In this document: positions 35,491 through 44,868 of the stretch, in pieces
Layout of the letters: every line of letters begins with the position of its first letter
How positions within the stretch are numbered: position 1 is the first letter of the stretch
Origin: Bacteroidales bacterium
GTDB lineage: Bacteria > Bacteroidota > Bacteroidia > Bacteroidales > UBA932
DNA: 64,000 nt
NCBI GenBank assembly: GCA_017647795.1
Contig: JAGCJX010000012.1
Location: forward strand, 1-64,000
Direction: 5' to 3'
Notes under the pieces: model-generated
Told to the model about the DNA's origin: nothing
Seen by the model: the letters and a program-made list of their open reading frames with translations, nothing else
Database searches by the model: none
Translations under genes and position numbers: made by a program

Positions 35491-37608
35491 ATGGCGAGAG
35501 ATTTAAAATATACTAGAAATATCGGTATCATGGCGCACATCGATGCCGGTAAGACCACTACCTCTGAACGTATTCTGTTCTACACCGGTAAAACTCATAA
35601 ACTCGGTGAAGTACACGAAGGTGCTGCTACCATGGACTGGATGGTTCAAGAACAAGAACGTGGTATTACCATTACATCTGCTGCCACTACCGCTTTCTGG
35701 AAATACAACGGCAAAGATTACCAAATCAACTTGATCGACACTCCAGGCCACGTTGACTTTACCGTAGAGGTAGAGCGTTCATTGCGTGTATTGGATGGTA
35801 CTGTTGCTACTTTCTGTGCAGTAGGTCGCGTTCAACCTCAATCAGAAACCGTATGGCGTCAAGCTGACAAATACGGTGTTCCGAAAATCGCTTATGTGAA
35901 CAAAATGGACCGCGTAGGTGCGGACTTTTTGGCTGTAATCGATGAGATGCGTGAAAAACTCGGTGCAAACGCAGTTCCGCTTTGCTTGCCGATCGGTGCA
36001 GAAGACAAGTTTGCTGGTATCGTTGACTTGATTTCCAACCGCGCTATTATCTACAACCAAGACAGCAAAGAGTTGGTTAACTACACTTATGCTGAGGTTC
36101 CTGCTGAAATGCAAGCTGACGTAGAAGAATGGAGAGGTAAGTTGGTTGAAGCTGCTGCTGAATACAACGACGAACTCCTCGAAAAATTCTTCGAAGATCC
36201 GGATTCTATCACTGAAGAAGAATTGATCGACGCTTTGCGTAAAGCAACCATTGATATGGCGATCGTTCCCGTATGTTGTGGTTCATCTTTCAAGAACAAA
36301 GGTGTTCAATTCTTGTTGGACGCTGTAATGCGCTTCTTGCCTTCACCCCTCGATAAAGGTGAAATCAAAGGTACAAACCCGACTACCAACAACGAAGAAA
36401 CTCGTAAGTTTGATTCTAAAGAGCCGTTCTGCGCATTGGTATTTAAGATTGCAACTGACCCCTTCGTAGGTCGTTTGGCTTTCTTGCGTGCTTACTCTGG
36501 ACGTTTGGATGCAGGTTCTTACATCCTCAACACCCGTTCCGGTAAGAAAGAACGTGTAGCTCGTTTGTATCAAATGCACTCCAATAAACAAAACCCGATC
36601 GAATTTGTAGAAGCTGGTGATATCTGCGCTGCAGTAGGTTTCAAAGAACTCCGCACCGGTGACACCATCTGCGTGGAAACAAACCCGATCGTGCTTGAAT
36701 CCATGACTTTCCCGGATCCGGTGATCGGCTTGGCTGTTGAACCGAAGACCCAAAAAGACTTGGATAAATTGGGTATTGCGTTGGGCAAATTGGCCGAAGA
36801 AGACCCCACCTTCACCGTACGTTCAGACCACGAAACCGGTCAAACCGTTATCAGCGGTATGGGTGAGCTTCACTTGGACATCATCGTTGACCGCCTCCGT
36901 CGCGAGTTCGGCGTTGAAATCAACCAAGGTGCTCCGCAAGTTAACTACAAGGAAGCTATCACTTCTACAGTTCAACACCGTGAAGTCTTCAAGAAACAAT
37001 CCGGTGGTCGCGGTAAATTCGCGGACATCATTGTGGAAATCGGCCCGGCTGATGAAGGCGTTGTTGGTTTGCAATTTGTGGATGAAGTGAAAGGTGGTAA
37101 CATTCCTCGTGAGTACATTCCTTCTGTTGAAAAAGGTTTCAAATCTGCTATGGCCAATGGTGTTCTCGCAGGTTACGAAGTTACCGCAATGAAGGTTGTC
37201 CTCAAAGACGGTTCATTCCACCCTGTCGATTCAGACTCCTTGTCTTTCGAAATCTGTGCTCGTCAAGCATTCCGTCACGCGCTTCCCAAAGCAGCTCCTG
37301 TTTTGATGGAACCCATCATGTCTCTCGAAGTGGTTACTCCGGAAGATTACATGGGTGATGTGATCGGTGACTTGAACAAACGCCGCGGACAAATTACCAA
37401 CATGGACTCCAAAGGCAACGCACGTATCGTGAAAGCAAAAGTTCCGCTTGCAGAACAATTCGGTTATGTAACCATCCTCCGTACCATTACCTCCGGTCGT
37501 GCGACCAGTACCATGGAATTCGCACACTATGCTGAACTTCCGTCAAACTTGGCGAAAGAAGTTATCGAGAAATCAGGCAACCGGAAGTTGGATGACATGG
37601 ATGAATAA
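35491..37608 (+). CDS. fusA: Elongation factor G
   Basis: 705-aa translocation GTPase. G1 [15 protein letters not shown], switch region [11 protein letters not shown]3 DTPGHVDFT and G4 [11 protein letters not shown] are intact. Domains III-V follow, ending [20 protein letters not shown]. No tuf gene follows, as is usual in Bacteroidota. The gene is strongly codon-biased. Confidence 0.98.
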   Translation: MARDLKYTRNIGIMAHIDAGKTTTSERILFYTGKTHKLGEVHEGAATMDWMVQEQERGITITSAATTAFWKYNGKDYQINLIDTPGHVDFTVEVERSLRVLDGTVATFCAVGRVQPQSETVWRQADKYGVPKIAYVNKMDRVGADFLAVIDEMREKLGANAVPLCLPIGAEDKFAGIVDLISNRAIIYNQDSKELVNYTYAEVPAEMQADVEEWRGKLVEAAAEYNDELLEKFFEDPDSITEEELIDALRKATIDMAIVPVCCGSSFKNKGVQFLLDAVMRFLPSPLDKGEIKGTNPTTNNEETRKFDSKEPFCALVFKIATDPFVGRLAFLRAYSGRLDAGSYILNTRSGKKERVARLYQMHSNKQNPIEFVEAGDICAAVGFKELRTGDTICVETNPIVLESMTFPDPVIGLAVEPKTQKDLDKLGIALGKLAEEDPTFTVRSDHETGQTVISGMGELHLDIIVDRLRREFGVEINQGAPQVNYKEAITSTVQHREVFKKQSGGRGKFADIIVEIGPADEGVVGLQFVDEVKGGNIPREYIPSVEKGFKSAMANGVLAGYEVTAMKVVLKDGSFHPVDSDSLSFEICARQAFRHALPKAAPVLMEPIMSLEVVTPEDYMGDVIGDLNKRRGQITNMDSKGNARIVKAKVPLAEQFGYVTILRTITSGRATSTMEFAHYAELPSNLAKEVIEKSGNRKLDDMDE

Positions 37609-37630
37609 TTGATTAGTAAAAATTGATAAT

Positions 37631-37939
37631 ATGAGCCAAAAAATTAGAATTAAACTGAAATCATACGATCACGCTTTGGTAGACAAGTCTGCTGAAAAGA
37701 TCGTGAAGACAGTAGAGGCTTCTGGCGCAGTTGTAAAAGGTCCCATTCCGCTTCCGACTGACAAGAAAATCTTTACCGTTAACCGCTCAACTTTCGTTAA
37801 CAAGAAATCTCGTGAGCAATTCGAACTGAACTCATACCGTCGTTTGCTGGACATCTACAGCTCTACTCCTAACACCGTAGACGCTTTGATGAAATTGGAA
37901 CTCCCCAGCGGTGTTGACGTGTTGATCAAAGTTTGTTAA
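37631..37939 (+). CDS. rpsJ: 30S ribosomal protein S10
   Basis: 102 aa. It begins [18 protein letters not shown] and ends [13 protein letters not shown], typical of S10. It lies 22 bp after fusA. In most Bacteroidota, as far as I know, rplC and the rest of the S10 cluster follow directly. Here a terminator-like hairpin, a tRNA gene and an unrelated lipoprotein gene come next, so the ribosomal gene string is broken at this point. Confidence 0.97.
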   Translation: MSQKIRIKLKSYDHALVDKSAEKIVKTVEASGAVVKGPIPLPTDKKIFTVNRSTFVNKKSREQFELNSYRRLLDIYSSTPNTVDALMKLELPSGVDVLIKVC

Positions 37940-37954
37940 GTGTTCTAACTCCAT

Positions 37955-37984
37955 ACCCTGTCTTTGACCTCAAAGGCAGGGTTT
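37955..37984 (+). terminator. Terminator-like hairpin after rpsJ
   Basis: ACCCTGTCTTTG (37955-37966) pairs with CAAAGGCAGGGT (37971-37982) with one G-U pair and a 4-nt loop. Only a short T run follows (TTC), so termination may be partial and the tRNA could be co-transcribed. Confidence 0.65.
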
Positions 37985-37985
37985 C

Positions 37986-38060
37986 GGGCCCATAGCTCAG
38001 TTGGTTAGTAGCACCTGACTCATAATCAGGGGGTCACTGGTTCAAGCCCAGTTGGGCCCA
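37986..38060 (+). tRNA. tRNA with CAT anticodon (Met elongator or lysidine-type Ile)
   Basis: A full cloverleaf folds. Acceptor GGGCCCA (37986-37992) pairs with TGGGCCC (38053-38059). The anticodon stem CCTGA/TCAGG encloses CTCATAA with anticodon CAT at 38021-38023. The T arm is ACTGG-TTCAAGC-CCAGT. The 3' CCA is not encoded. The D arm reads GCTC-AGTTGGTTAG-TAGC, one base longer than the common form and with a weak closing pair. The body resembles Bacteroidota tRNA-Ile(GAT), which favours the isoleucine AUA decoder modified by TilS, but elongator Met cannot be excluded by eye. Confidence 0.9.
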
Positions 38061-38062
38061 CC

Positions 38063-38101
38063 CGAAGCGTGAAAGTCGTATGGCTTTCACGCTTCGTTTT
38101 T
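38063..38101 (+). terminator. Strong terminator after the tRNA
   Basis: A 13-bp perfect stem CGAAGCGTGAAAG (38063-38075) with CTTTCACGCTTCG (38084-38096), an 8-nt loop and a following TTTTT. Confidence 0.9.
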
Positions 38102-38137
38102 GTCCGGATTTTCGTGGAGTTTTTGAAAACAATTGTT

Positions 38138-38145
38138 TAACTTTG
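38138..38145 (+). promoter_or_regulatory. -7 box TAACTTTG of the 1442-aa lipoprotein gene
   Basis: TAACTTTG lies 57 bp before the ATG at 38203, after the tRNA terminator. No good -33 element is evident. Confidence 0.5.
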
Positions 38146-38202
38146 CTAGTTGCAAGGAGACCGTTTTTAGAAAACATATAAGAACCTATAAATAAATCAA
38201 TT

Positions 38203-41200
38203 ATGAACCTAAGAAAAAGATTGCTTTCCGCATTGTTCGGCTTGGCCGTACTGTGCGCATTTTCTGCTTGTCAGAAGAGTGAGGATCCCATTTCTGTCAT
38301 TGACATCACTACCGATGTAACCGAGGCTACGCTTCCGTTGGAAGGTGGCGAGGTGGTTGTCAATGTGACTTCCAACGTAGATTGGATTGTTGAGATGTAT
38401 GTCAACAATGCAAACGAAGGAGAAGATGAAGCTTGGATCCGTGAACGCGTAACTGTTTCTCCGGAAGCAGGTACCGCAAACAGTTTGAACCCGGTGCGCA
38501 TTACCGTAGTTCCCAACGAAGACGGTTATGAACGTGAGTTCGTTGTGAAATTCCGTCCCACCCATGCGGATACTCCGTATGCACCTGTGAAGATTTTCCA
38601 AGCAGGTAGCATCAGCCGTACCACCCTCATTTCTATTGCTGAGGCTCGTCAAATGTATCAAGACAGCGGTGAAGACAAACTGACTGTGGCAGAAGCTGTG
38701 AAGATCCAAGGTATCGTGGTTTCTTCCCGCGAACCGCAAACTGTCAGCGAAGGTAACTTGATGATTCAAGACGGTACTGATCCGCACAGCGGTATCATCA
38801 TCTACTCAAAATCCATCTGGGGTATGTGCAACTTCGGTGACTTGGTGGAAGTTGAGTTGAAGGGTGGTGTGTTGGAAACCTACTACGGTTTGACCCAATA
38901 CAAACCCACCGGTGACGCCCAATTCAAAGTGTTGGAAGAAGGTGCTGCTCCGAGTCCTGAATATGCTGAAATTACCGGTGCTCAATTCATGTCCGGTGAT
39001 TATGAATCCCAATATGTGAAGATCATCGCTGCTCAGGTTATTGACGCAGACTTGGGTAAGACCATGGGTGAAAGTCCGAAGGTTGAAACCGAAGACAAAA
39101 ACACCTTCTTGATGTACTCTCGTAGCAATGCTCCCTGGGCAGAAGACGCAGTTCCCCAAGGTGCTGGTCCGCTCATCGGTCTTTGCAGCAGCTACAGCGC
39201 CGTATGGCAATTGGTGCCTTCGGTTGCTGAAGGTTTTGCTGGCATGACTGGCGAACGTTTCTCTGGTGCTCCCGTGGTGAAAACCGGTGATGCTGCAGAG
39301 GTAACCGGTAGCTCGGCTGTCCTCTCAGGTAGTTATACTTACGCTGGCGAAGAAACCATCGCAGCAGTGGGTATTGCATACAAAGCACAAGGTGCTGAAA
39401 CCTTCGAATTCGTCGACGCTGCAGAAGTAGCCAACGAATTCTCTGTAACCGTGGAAGGTCTTGAAAACGGTACAACTTATGTGTACTATGCTTATGCTAA
39501 GATTGGTGAAGAAGTGTTTGCCGGTTCAGAAAAGAGCTTCTTGGCTTCTGACGAAGTGGTGATCACAACCGTTGCTGAATTGGTTGCTGCATTGCGTGAC
39601 GGTATGGAAAGTGGCGCTTCATTGGCTTCTTTCGGTACTTTGGAAGCTATTGTGGTTGCGGTGAACGGTGAAGGTGGCAACTACAACAACAAAGCCAGCT
39701 TGGTGGATGGCAACGGTGAAGCTTACACCGGTATCGTCTTGTACGATCCTGCTGCTAACGAAATGGTTGTTGGTGACAAGATCCGCCTCAACTTGAGCAA
39801 CGCAATCTATGAAAACTACAACAACTTGCGTGAAATCAAATGCAACGAAGGTGCAAACTACGAAGTGATCAGCTCAGACAACGAGGTGGTAACTCCGGAA
39901 GTGACCATCGCTGAAGCTTTGACCGACGAGTACCAAGCTATGCGCATTACCTTGAAGAACGTGTACAGCGCAGACGAAGCAGGTACAACCTGGTATTCCG
40001 GTACTTCCAGTGCTGCCAACGTGAACTTTACAGATGGCGAAAGCTCCATTCAAGTAAGAACTTCAAAATATGCAACCTGGAAAGATGCTGTTATCGCTAC
40101 TGGAGTGACCGCCAACTTGACAGGTGTTGCAGAGATCTACAAAGAATCGGTACAAATCTACCCGATCAGCGTAGAAGATATCGCTGCCTTCCTTTCTGAT
40201 GAACCTGTTCCTCCGGTGGTGACCACCCTGGCAGCGGAAGAAGTAACCCACAACTCCGCTTTGTTGAAAGCAACCGTGGCTTACGAAGTTATGGAAGACA
40301 TCACAGCGGTTGGTTTTGAATACAAAGTGAATTCTGCAGAAGCTTATGAAACCCAAACCGTAGAACCGGTGGCAGAAGCTTTTGAATTGGCTTTGACCGA
40401 TTTGCAGGAAAGTCAAACTTACGCATTCCGTGCGTTTGCAATCTTGGGAGAAGAAACTTTCTATGGCGAAGAAAAATTCTTCACCTTGGAAGGTGCTCCC
40501 GAAGTGACTTTGACGGCTGCTGAATTGAGCGCAATGTTGTTGACCTTGGAAAACGGTGCTTCCTTGGCAGGTTGCGGTACTTATGTAGAAGGTATCGTAG
40601 TAGCAAACAATGATGAAGAAAACTTGAACAAAGGTTTGAGTATTACCGACGGTACTGGCGAAGCCAATACGGGTGTATATTTTTACGATGCAGCTTTGAA
40701 CGATGGTTTTGCTATCGGTGACCGCGTGAAAGTGACCTTGGCCAATGCAAAATTGACCATCTACAACGGTTTGCGTGAAATTACCTGGTCTGCATACAAC
40801 AACGATATCGAAGTGTTGAGCAGTGGAAACGAATTCGTGACTCCGGTCATCACGGCTGCTGAATTGAACAGCGATGCTTATCAAGGTATGTTGGTAACCC
40901 TCGAAGGTATGACCAGCAACAACCCGGAAGGTACCACTTGGGTGTCTGGCGGAAAGACCACCAACACCAAGTTCGTGGATGCAAACGGTGACGAAATCAT
41001 CGTTCGTACCAGCAGCTATGTGGCTTGGGCAAACGACGTGATCGACAACAATGCAGAAGGTAGCATCACCGGTGTGGCTCAAGTATACAACGGTACTGTA
41101 CAACTCTTCCCGAACAAGGCAGCGCACATTGCCGACTTCAAGAAAGTACTTTCTATGAGCTTGGATAGCTTCAGCGATTTGACTTCTGAAAGTGTTGTGA

Positions 41201-42531
41201 TCAGCGGTGCTTACGAATATACCGGTGAAGCAACTGTAGCAGAAGTGGGCGTGGCTTACCGTATTACCGGTTCTGCTGATGAGTATGTGAAAGTGGCTGC
41301 TGCTGACTTGGCAAACTCATTCGTGGTGGAAGTAACCGGTTTGAGCCCGGAAACTTCTTACGACTTTGTTCCGTACATCGTCCTCGATGGCGAAACTCAA
41401 TACGGTGCTGTGATGGTGGTTGTAACTCCGCAAGCAGAAGAAATCACCTTGACCGTAGCTGAATTGGTGGCTGCCATGAAAGAAATGGAAAGCGGTGCTT
41501 CTTTGGCAACTGTCGGTTCTTATGTAGAAGGTATCGTTGTCGGTACCAATGCAGACGAAAACTTGTACAAAGGTTTGGCAATCGCTGACGGTACGGGTGA
41601 AGCCAATACCGGTATCTTCTTGTACAACTCTACTGAACTTCACAACTTCCAATTGGGAGACAAAGTTCGTGTAAGCTTGTTGGCTTCTACCTTCGATGTG
41701 TACAACGGTATGCGTCAAGTGAAATTCACTGCATACAACAATGAAGTTGAAGTGTTGAGCAGTGGTAATGCAACCGTAACCCCGGAACTCACCGCAGAAC
41801 AATTGTTGTCTGACGAATACCAATCCTTGTATGTGAAGGTGATCGACGTGAAAGCAGTTGCTTCGGCTGTGTCTACCACTTGGTCCGGTAACAAGAAATT
41901 TACCGATGCCAACGGTGCCAACGAATTTACCGTGACTACTTACAAGACCTCTTCTTGGGCTGAAGAATACATTTCCGATCAAACAGGTTACCTCTACGGT
42001 GTTATTTATGGACCGACAACTTTGAAACCGCAAGTACGTGGAGACATCGACGAAGCTTTGTTTGGCGAAGCTCCGGTAGAGGATGAAGGTTCTGTATATG
42101 CAAGTAATTTGGAACTTCCGACCGCGGATAATTCGACCGATTGCTACTACAAGGCAACGGTGATTGTAGACGGCGAATCTTTCTCAGGATTGAAGTTGGG
42201 AAAATCAGAAAAAGGGGGTTCTTATACTTTCTCTTCTTTGCCGGCAACCGGTAATGTGACCTTGTCTTTCTTCGGAGTGGCATGGAAGAACAAACAATGT
42301 GATGTGACTATTACAATTGCTGGTGGTGGAGAAATTGATGGAGCTACTTCGAAAACCATCTCATTGGTTGCAAATGTAGGAGCAACCTCAAACTCGCCCT
42401 ATACTATTACCTTTGGGGAAAGCGATTTCTATACCCTGAACTTAACGGGAGTGACCGAATCTACAACCTTGACGTTCTCGACCACGGACTCAAAACCTAG
42501 AGGAATCTTTACCGGTATCAACGTGAACTAA
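38203..42531 (+). CDS. Giant surface lipoprotein: BACON, four DUF5689/OB-like repeats, three Fn3-like domains, shared C-terminal module (1442 aa)
   Basis: A lipoprotein signal (AVLCAFSACQKSED) is followed by a BACON-like domain (about residues 30-134) and a first DUF5689-type region (about 135-356). Then Fn3-like domains (about 357-450, 668-766, 982-1079) alternate with three more OB/DUF5689-like repeats (about 451-667, 767-981, 1080-1295). The repeats share motifs such as GASLA..G, EGIVV, DGTGEANTG, GD.V.V.L, YNG.R and EVLSSGN. The last ~146 residues (from 1296) are about two-thirds identical, by hand alignment, to the end of the 662-aa lipoprotein at 44869. DUF5689 is OB-fold-like, a fold often used for nucleic acid or sugar binding. 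A role as a surface binding protein is inferred. The gene has its own promoter and terminator. Confidence 0.8.
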   Translation: MNLRKRLLSALFGLAVLCAFSACQKSEDPISVIDITTDVTEATLPLEGGEVVVNVTSNVDWIVEMYVNNANEGEDEAWIRERVTVSPEAGTANSLNPVRITVVPNEDGYEREFVVKFRPTHADTPYAPVKIFQAGSISRTTLISIAEARQMYQDSGEDKLTVAEAVKIQGIVVSSREPQTVSEGNLMIQDGTDPHSGIIIYSKSIWGMCNFGDLVEVELKGGVLETYYGLTQYKPTGDAQFKVLEEGAAPSPEYAEITGAQFMSGDYESQYVKIIAAQVIDADLGKTMGESPKVETEDKNTFLMYSRSNAPWAEDAVPQGAGPLIGLCSSYSAVWQLVPSVAEGFAGMTGERFSGAPVVKTGDAAEVTGSSAVLSGSYTYAGEETIAAVGIAYKAQGAETFEFVDAAEVANEFSVTVEGLENGTTYVYYAYAKIGEEVFAGSEKSFLASDEVVITTVAELVAALRDGMESGASLASFGTLEAIVVAVNGEGGNYNNKASLVDGNGEAYTGIVLYDPAANEMVVGDKIRLNLSNAIYENYNNLREIKCNEGANYEVISSDNEVVTPEVTIAEALTDEYQAMRITLKNVYSADEAGTTWYSGTSSAANVNFTDGESSIQVRTSKYATWKDAVIATGVTANLTGVAEIYKESVQIYPISVEDIAAFLSDEPVPPVVTTLAAEEVTHNSALLKATVAYEVMEDITAVGFEYKVNSAEAYETQTVEPVAEAFELALTDLQESQTYAFRAFAILGEETFYGEEKFFTLEGAPEVTLTAAELSAMLLTLENGASLAGCGTYVEGIVVANNDEENLNKGLSITDGTGEANTGVYFYDAALNDGFAIGDRVKVTLANAKLTIYNGLREITWSAYNNDIEVLSSGNEFVTPVITAAELNSDAYQGMLVTLEGMTSNNPEGTTWVSGGKTTNTKFVDANGDEIIVRTSSYVAWANDVIDNNAEGSITGVAQVYNGTVQLFPNKAAHIADFKKVLSMSLDSFSDLTSESVVISGAYEYTGEATVAEVGVAYRITGSADEYVKVAAADLANSFVVEVTGLSPETSYDFVPYIVLDGETQYGAVMVVVTPQAEEITLTVAELVAAMKEMESGASLATVGSYVEGIVVGTNADENLYKGLAIADGTGEANTGIFLYNSTELHNFQLGDKVRVSLLASTFDVYNGMRQVKFTAYNNEVEVLSSGNATVTPELTAEQLLSDEYQSLYVKVIDVKAVASAVSTTWSGNKKFTDANGANEFTVTTYKTSSWAEEYISDQTGYLYGVIYGPTTLKPQVRGDIDEALFGEAPVEDEGSVYASNLELPTADNSTDCYYKATVIVDGESFSGLKLGKSEKGGSYTFSSLPATGNVTLSFFGVAWKNKQCDVTITIAGGGEIDGATSKTISLVANVGATSNSPYTITFGESDFYTLNLTGVTESTTLTFSTTDSKPRGIFTGINVN
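39555..42087 (+). repeat. Three long coding repeats (OB/DUF5689-like units with Fn3-like spacers)
   Basis: Units at about 39555-40200, 40501-41140 and 41440-42087 encode related ~215-residue domains, separated by ~100-residue Fn3-like units. The last two are closest to each other and share near-identical stretches of DNA, for example GAAGTGTTGAGCAGTGG at about 40809 and 41748. Intragenic recombination could change the number of units. Confidence 0.7.
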
Positions 42532-42560
42532 TTCCTTTAGATAGTTCTGATTAACACTAG

Positions 42561-42593
42561 ACGAGGCTCCATTTTTGGAGCCTCGTTTTTTTG
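42561..42593 (+). terminator. Terminator of the 1442-aa lipoprotein gene
   Basis: ACGAGGCTCC (42561-42570) pairs with GGAGCCTCGT (42577-42586) around ATTTTT, followed by a run of T. Confidence 0.92.
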
Positions 42594-42622
42594 TTTTTTG
42601 CAATAAACTTTTATTAAATTTG
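42591..42622 (+). promoter_or_regulatory. Promoter of the DUF4249 gene group
   Basis: TTG (42591-42593), a 21-bp gap and TAAATTTG (42615-42622), 37 bp before the ATG at 42660. Confidence 0.5.
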
Positions 42623-42659
42623 CAGAAACAGCATGTGTAATTTTAATAATCAGAGTGTT

Positions 42660-42824
42660 ATGAGAAAAATTCTTTTGGTGGCGTTATCTCTTTTTCTGAT
42701 TTCGGCTTGGACCGCTCAGGCTCAATATGGGGTAAAAGTTTCTTATGAGCCGGCAATTTATACAGAGAGCATGAATTTCCCTAAAATCATTCCATCATGC
42801 GCTTTTTCTGTCTTTGTTTATTGA
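42660..42824 (+). CDS. Short exported frame, possibly the remnant of a larger gene (54 aa)
   Basis: It begins MRKILLVALSLFLISAWTAQAQ, a good signal peptide with AQA-Q cleavage, and then encodes only about 32 more residues (YGVKVSYEPAIYTESMNF ...) before a stop. Its end overlaps the DUF4249 start by 28 bp. DUF4249 genes usually follow a TonB-dependent receptor gene, so this could be the 5' stub of a receptor lost by deletion. It could also be a genuine small secreted protein. I see no family match. Confidence 0.45.
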   Translation: MRKILLVALSLFLISAWTAQAQYGVKVSYEPAIYTESMNFPKIIPSCAFSVFVY

Positions 42825-43774
42825 TGTTTTGTACATCCTGTACGGCTATCTTGGATTTGGATCCTCGGGAGCGGTTTATTGTTGTGCAGGGGGCGCTGAT
42901 CAATGAGCCGAAACAGACCATTTTGGTAAATTATTCGGCTTATCTGCATGAGGTTGAGATGATGGAAATTAATCATGCTAACGTAGTGGTGGAGGAGTTG
43001 AATTTGGATGGGGAGGTGGTTGCTGAGTATGAGTTTGAATCTTGTGGCTCAGGCCAGTATGAGGCATACTTTGAACCGAAGTTTGGTCTTCGGTATAATC
43101 TGTCCGTTGAGGTTCCGGGTTATGCAACAGTCTCTGCTTCCACAGTGTATCCAATTCGAGAGAACATTAGAAATTTAACGAAGCAGAATGATAGATATTG
43201 GTTTGAATCCAAGAATGCTCCCTTGTATTTGTGGGTATATGGAGTTGAAATGGATTATCGGAAAGATTCTTTTGTTCCAGTCCAATACATTTATGCAAAT
43301 CCCAAACTAACGGTAGCTGATTATAACGGGCTCGATGTAGAAGTGGAATTTATACAGCATATTGATGTGGATTCTTTTAATGTGTTAGCTATGATTGATG
43401 ATGTTGGCGAGCCTATACATTGGCGTTATGTCCGGTGTGAATTGGGTACGGAATCAAGACCTCATGTAGAGGGAGGGCGTTGGTGGTATGGTATCAATGT
43501 GATTCCCGATTTCGCTCTCCGCGATGACGGCCTTCCGGATCGTTATTCTTACGTGAGCTTTGATTCGGTATCTGCAGAATATGACCGTTATCTGAAAGAG
43601 GTAATCTCCTATGATTTGAAGTTGGACCATTTGCCGATATCGGATTTTGCCAGTTTATATGAGCGCCATGAAATTTATACAAATGTACAGAATGGGACGG
43701 GGATATTTGGGGCTATTTATCGCCAACGGATGAGTCCATTAGTATATTGCTATTATGAAGAGTATAATCAGTAG
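42797..43774 (+). CDS. DUF4249-type lipoprotein (325 aa)
   Basis: The lipoprotein signal MRFFCLCLLMFCTSC is followed by DPRERFIVVQGALINEPKQT, the usual DUF4249 opening with a first beta domain (VVVEELNLDGEVVAEYEF, YNLSVEVPGYATVSASTVYP). It continues with all-beta sequence and a C-terminal part ending IFGAIYRQRMSPLVYCYYEE. DUF4249 proteins are outer-membrane lipoproteins commonly encoded beside TonB-dependent receptors; function is not established. Here no receptor lies immediately upstream. It overlaps the next gene by 20 bp. The DNA is AT-richer than the flanking genes. Confidence 0.78.
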   Translation: MRFFCLCLLMFCTSCTAILDLDPRERFIVVQGALINEPKQTILVNYSAYLHEVEMMEINHANVVVEELNLDGEVVAEYEFESCGSGQYEAYFEPKFGLRYNLSVEVPGYATVSASTVYPIRENIRNLTKQNDRYWFESKNAPLYLWVYGVEMDYRKDSFVPVQYIYANPKLTVADYNGLDVEVEFIQHIDVDSFNVLAMIDDVGEPIHWRYVRCELGTESRPHVEGGRWWYGINVIPDFALRDDGLPDRYSYVSFDSVSAEYDRYLKEVISYDLKLDHLPISDFASLYERHEIYTNVQNGTGIFGAIYRQRMSPLVYCYYEEYNQ

Positions 43775-44765
43775 AGTGTCTGTTCTATTGTTCGGTTTGC
43801 TATTTTTGGCTTTCTCTTGTGAGCAACTACCTCAATTGGATAGTGAAACCGAGCAAGCTAGAAATCCGTTAATAGACTATGTAGAGATTAAGGATATCCG
43901 TGATATTCTGGTGGGGATGGTTCTGGAAGGGACCTATGTTTATCCTGGATTAGTGGATACGGCAGTGGTTGTATCCACGGATATCCAGCTAAATTCTTTG
44001 CCCGATGGGGGCTGGGAGTGCTTCTTGGTTTTTTTCTTGGATGATGGTTTTCATTCTCCGACCCGCGAAATATTGGAGGCAGATTTGATAAAATTTGAAC
44101 CAGAGAGAGAGGTGATGGAGATTTGGTGGAATGGATTGGACTATCCTCTATTAACTCTCCAGACCGTAGATGTTTGTGGATTAGGAGGTCGCGAAAAAGG
44201 CTTGCAGGCAGATTTTGATTTCTCGCGGATATATAGTATGCTTTTTGGGTCTTTCGTGGATCCAATCAGGAATTTGCCGCAGAGCGTTCTGGTAAGTAAA
44301 GAATTGAGTCTTGTGGAGTGGTTGGCGCAAGAGTGGTTAAGCTTTACCTTATTCTCGCCTCAGCTCCCCGCGGGAAACGGGATGGCTATGAGACAAGAAT
44401 GCCGTATTGAACTTTCATTTTATGAAAATCATAGCCGTCCGGGATTTACTTGCCAAGTTAATTCCTATGTGAGAGATTTTTCACAGATTGGGGCTCCTGC
44501 TGAATATTCAAAAACATTTTATTTGCCACATGTGCTTGTCAACGATGAGGAGCAGGAGGTATGGGCCTACGAAACAACGGTTGACAATAAGATTGTTCCT
44601 TATATGCGGATCAAGTATTATAAAGACCTTTCTCGCCTGATTCTTTATTGGACTCCGGGTTCTTACTTTAAGAAAAAATATCAGGGATTGGTGGATCTTC
44701 CTTTGTGCGAGGAGGAGTTGCAGATTATTTTGTCGCAGAAGGTGCTGGAAAAACTCCCTGATTAA
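43755..44765 (+). CDS. Lipoprotein of unknown family (336 aa)
   Basis: The signal ends in a lipobox (FLAFSCEQ). The mature sequence looks mainly beta, with several Trp- and Tyr-rich strands, but I do not recognise it. The gene overlaps DUF4249 by 20 bp, is likely translationally coupled and shares its AT-rich composition, so the two form one unit. It could be a DUF4249-associated partner on the cell surface. No catalytic motif is seen. Confidence 0.7.
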   Translation: MKSIISRVSVLLFGLLFLAFSCEQLPQLDSETEQARNPLIDYVEIKDIRDILVGMVLEGTYVYPGLVDTAVVVSTDIQLNSLPDGGWECFLVFFLDDGFHSPTREILEADLIKFEPEREVMEIWWNGLDYPLLTLQTVDVCGLGGREKGLQADFDFSRIYSMLFGSFVDPIRNLPQSVLVSKELSLVEWLAQEWLSFTLFSPQLPAGNGMAMRQECRIELSFYENHSRPGFTCQVNSYVRDFSQIGAPAEYSKTFYLPHVLVNDEEQEVWAYETTVDNKIVPYMRIKYYKDLSRLILYWTPGSYFKKKYQGLVDLPLCEEELQIILSQKVLEKLPD

Positions 44766-44782
44766 TGTTTTCTCTTGTTTTC

Positions 44783-44813
44783 TTGCTCTTTTTTGATCCT
44801 GTTTTTATCTTTG
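44783..44813 (+). promoter_or_regulatory. Promoter of the putative nucleic-acid scavenging operon
   Basis: TTG (44783-44785), a 20-bp gap and TATCTTTG (44806-44813), a good Bacteroidota promoter. It predicts a leader of about 50 bases before the ATG at 44869. I see no hairpin or riboswitch in the leader. Confidence 0.65.
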
Positions 44814-44868
44814 TGGGTTGCGGGATTTTGTCCTGTGTGAATGAAAAAGGAAATTAAATAAGAGCATT

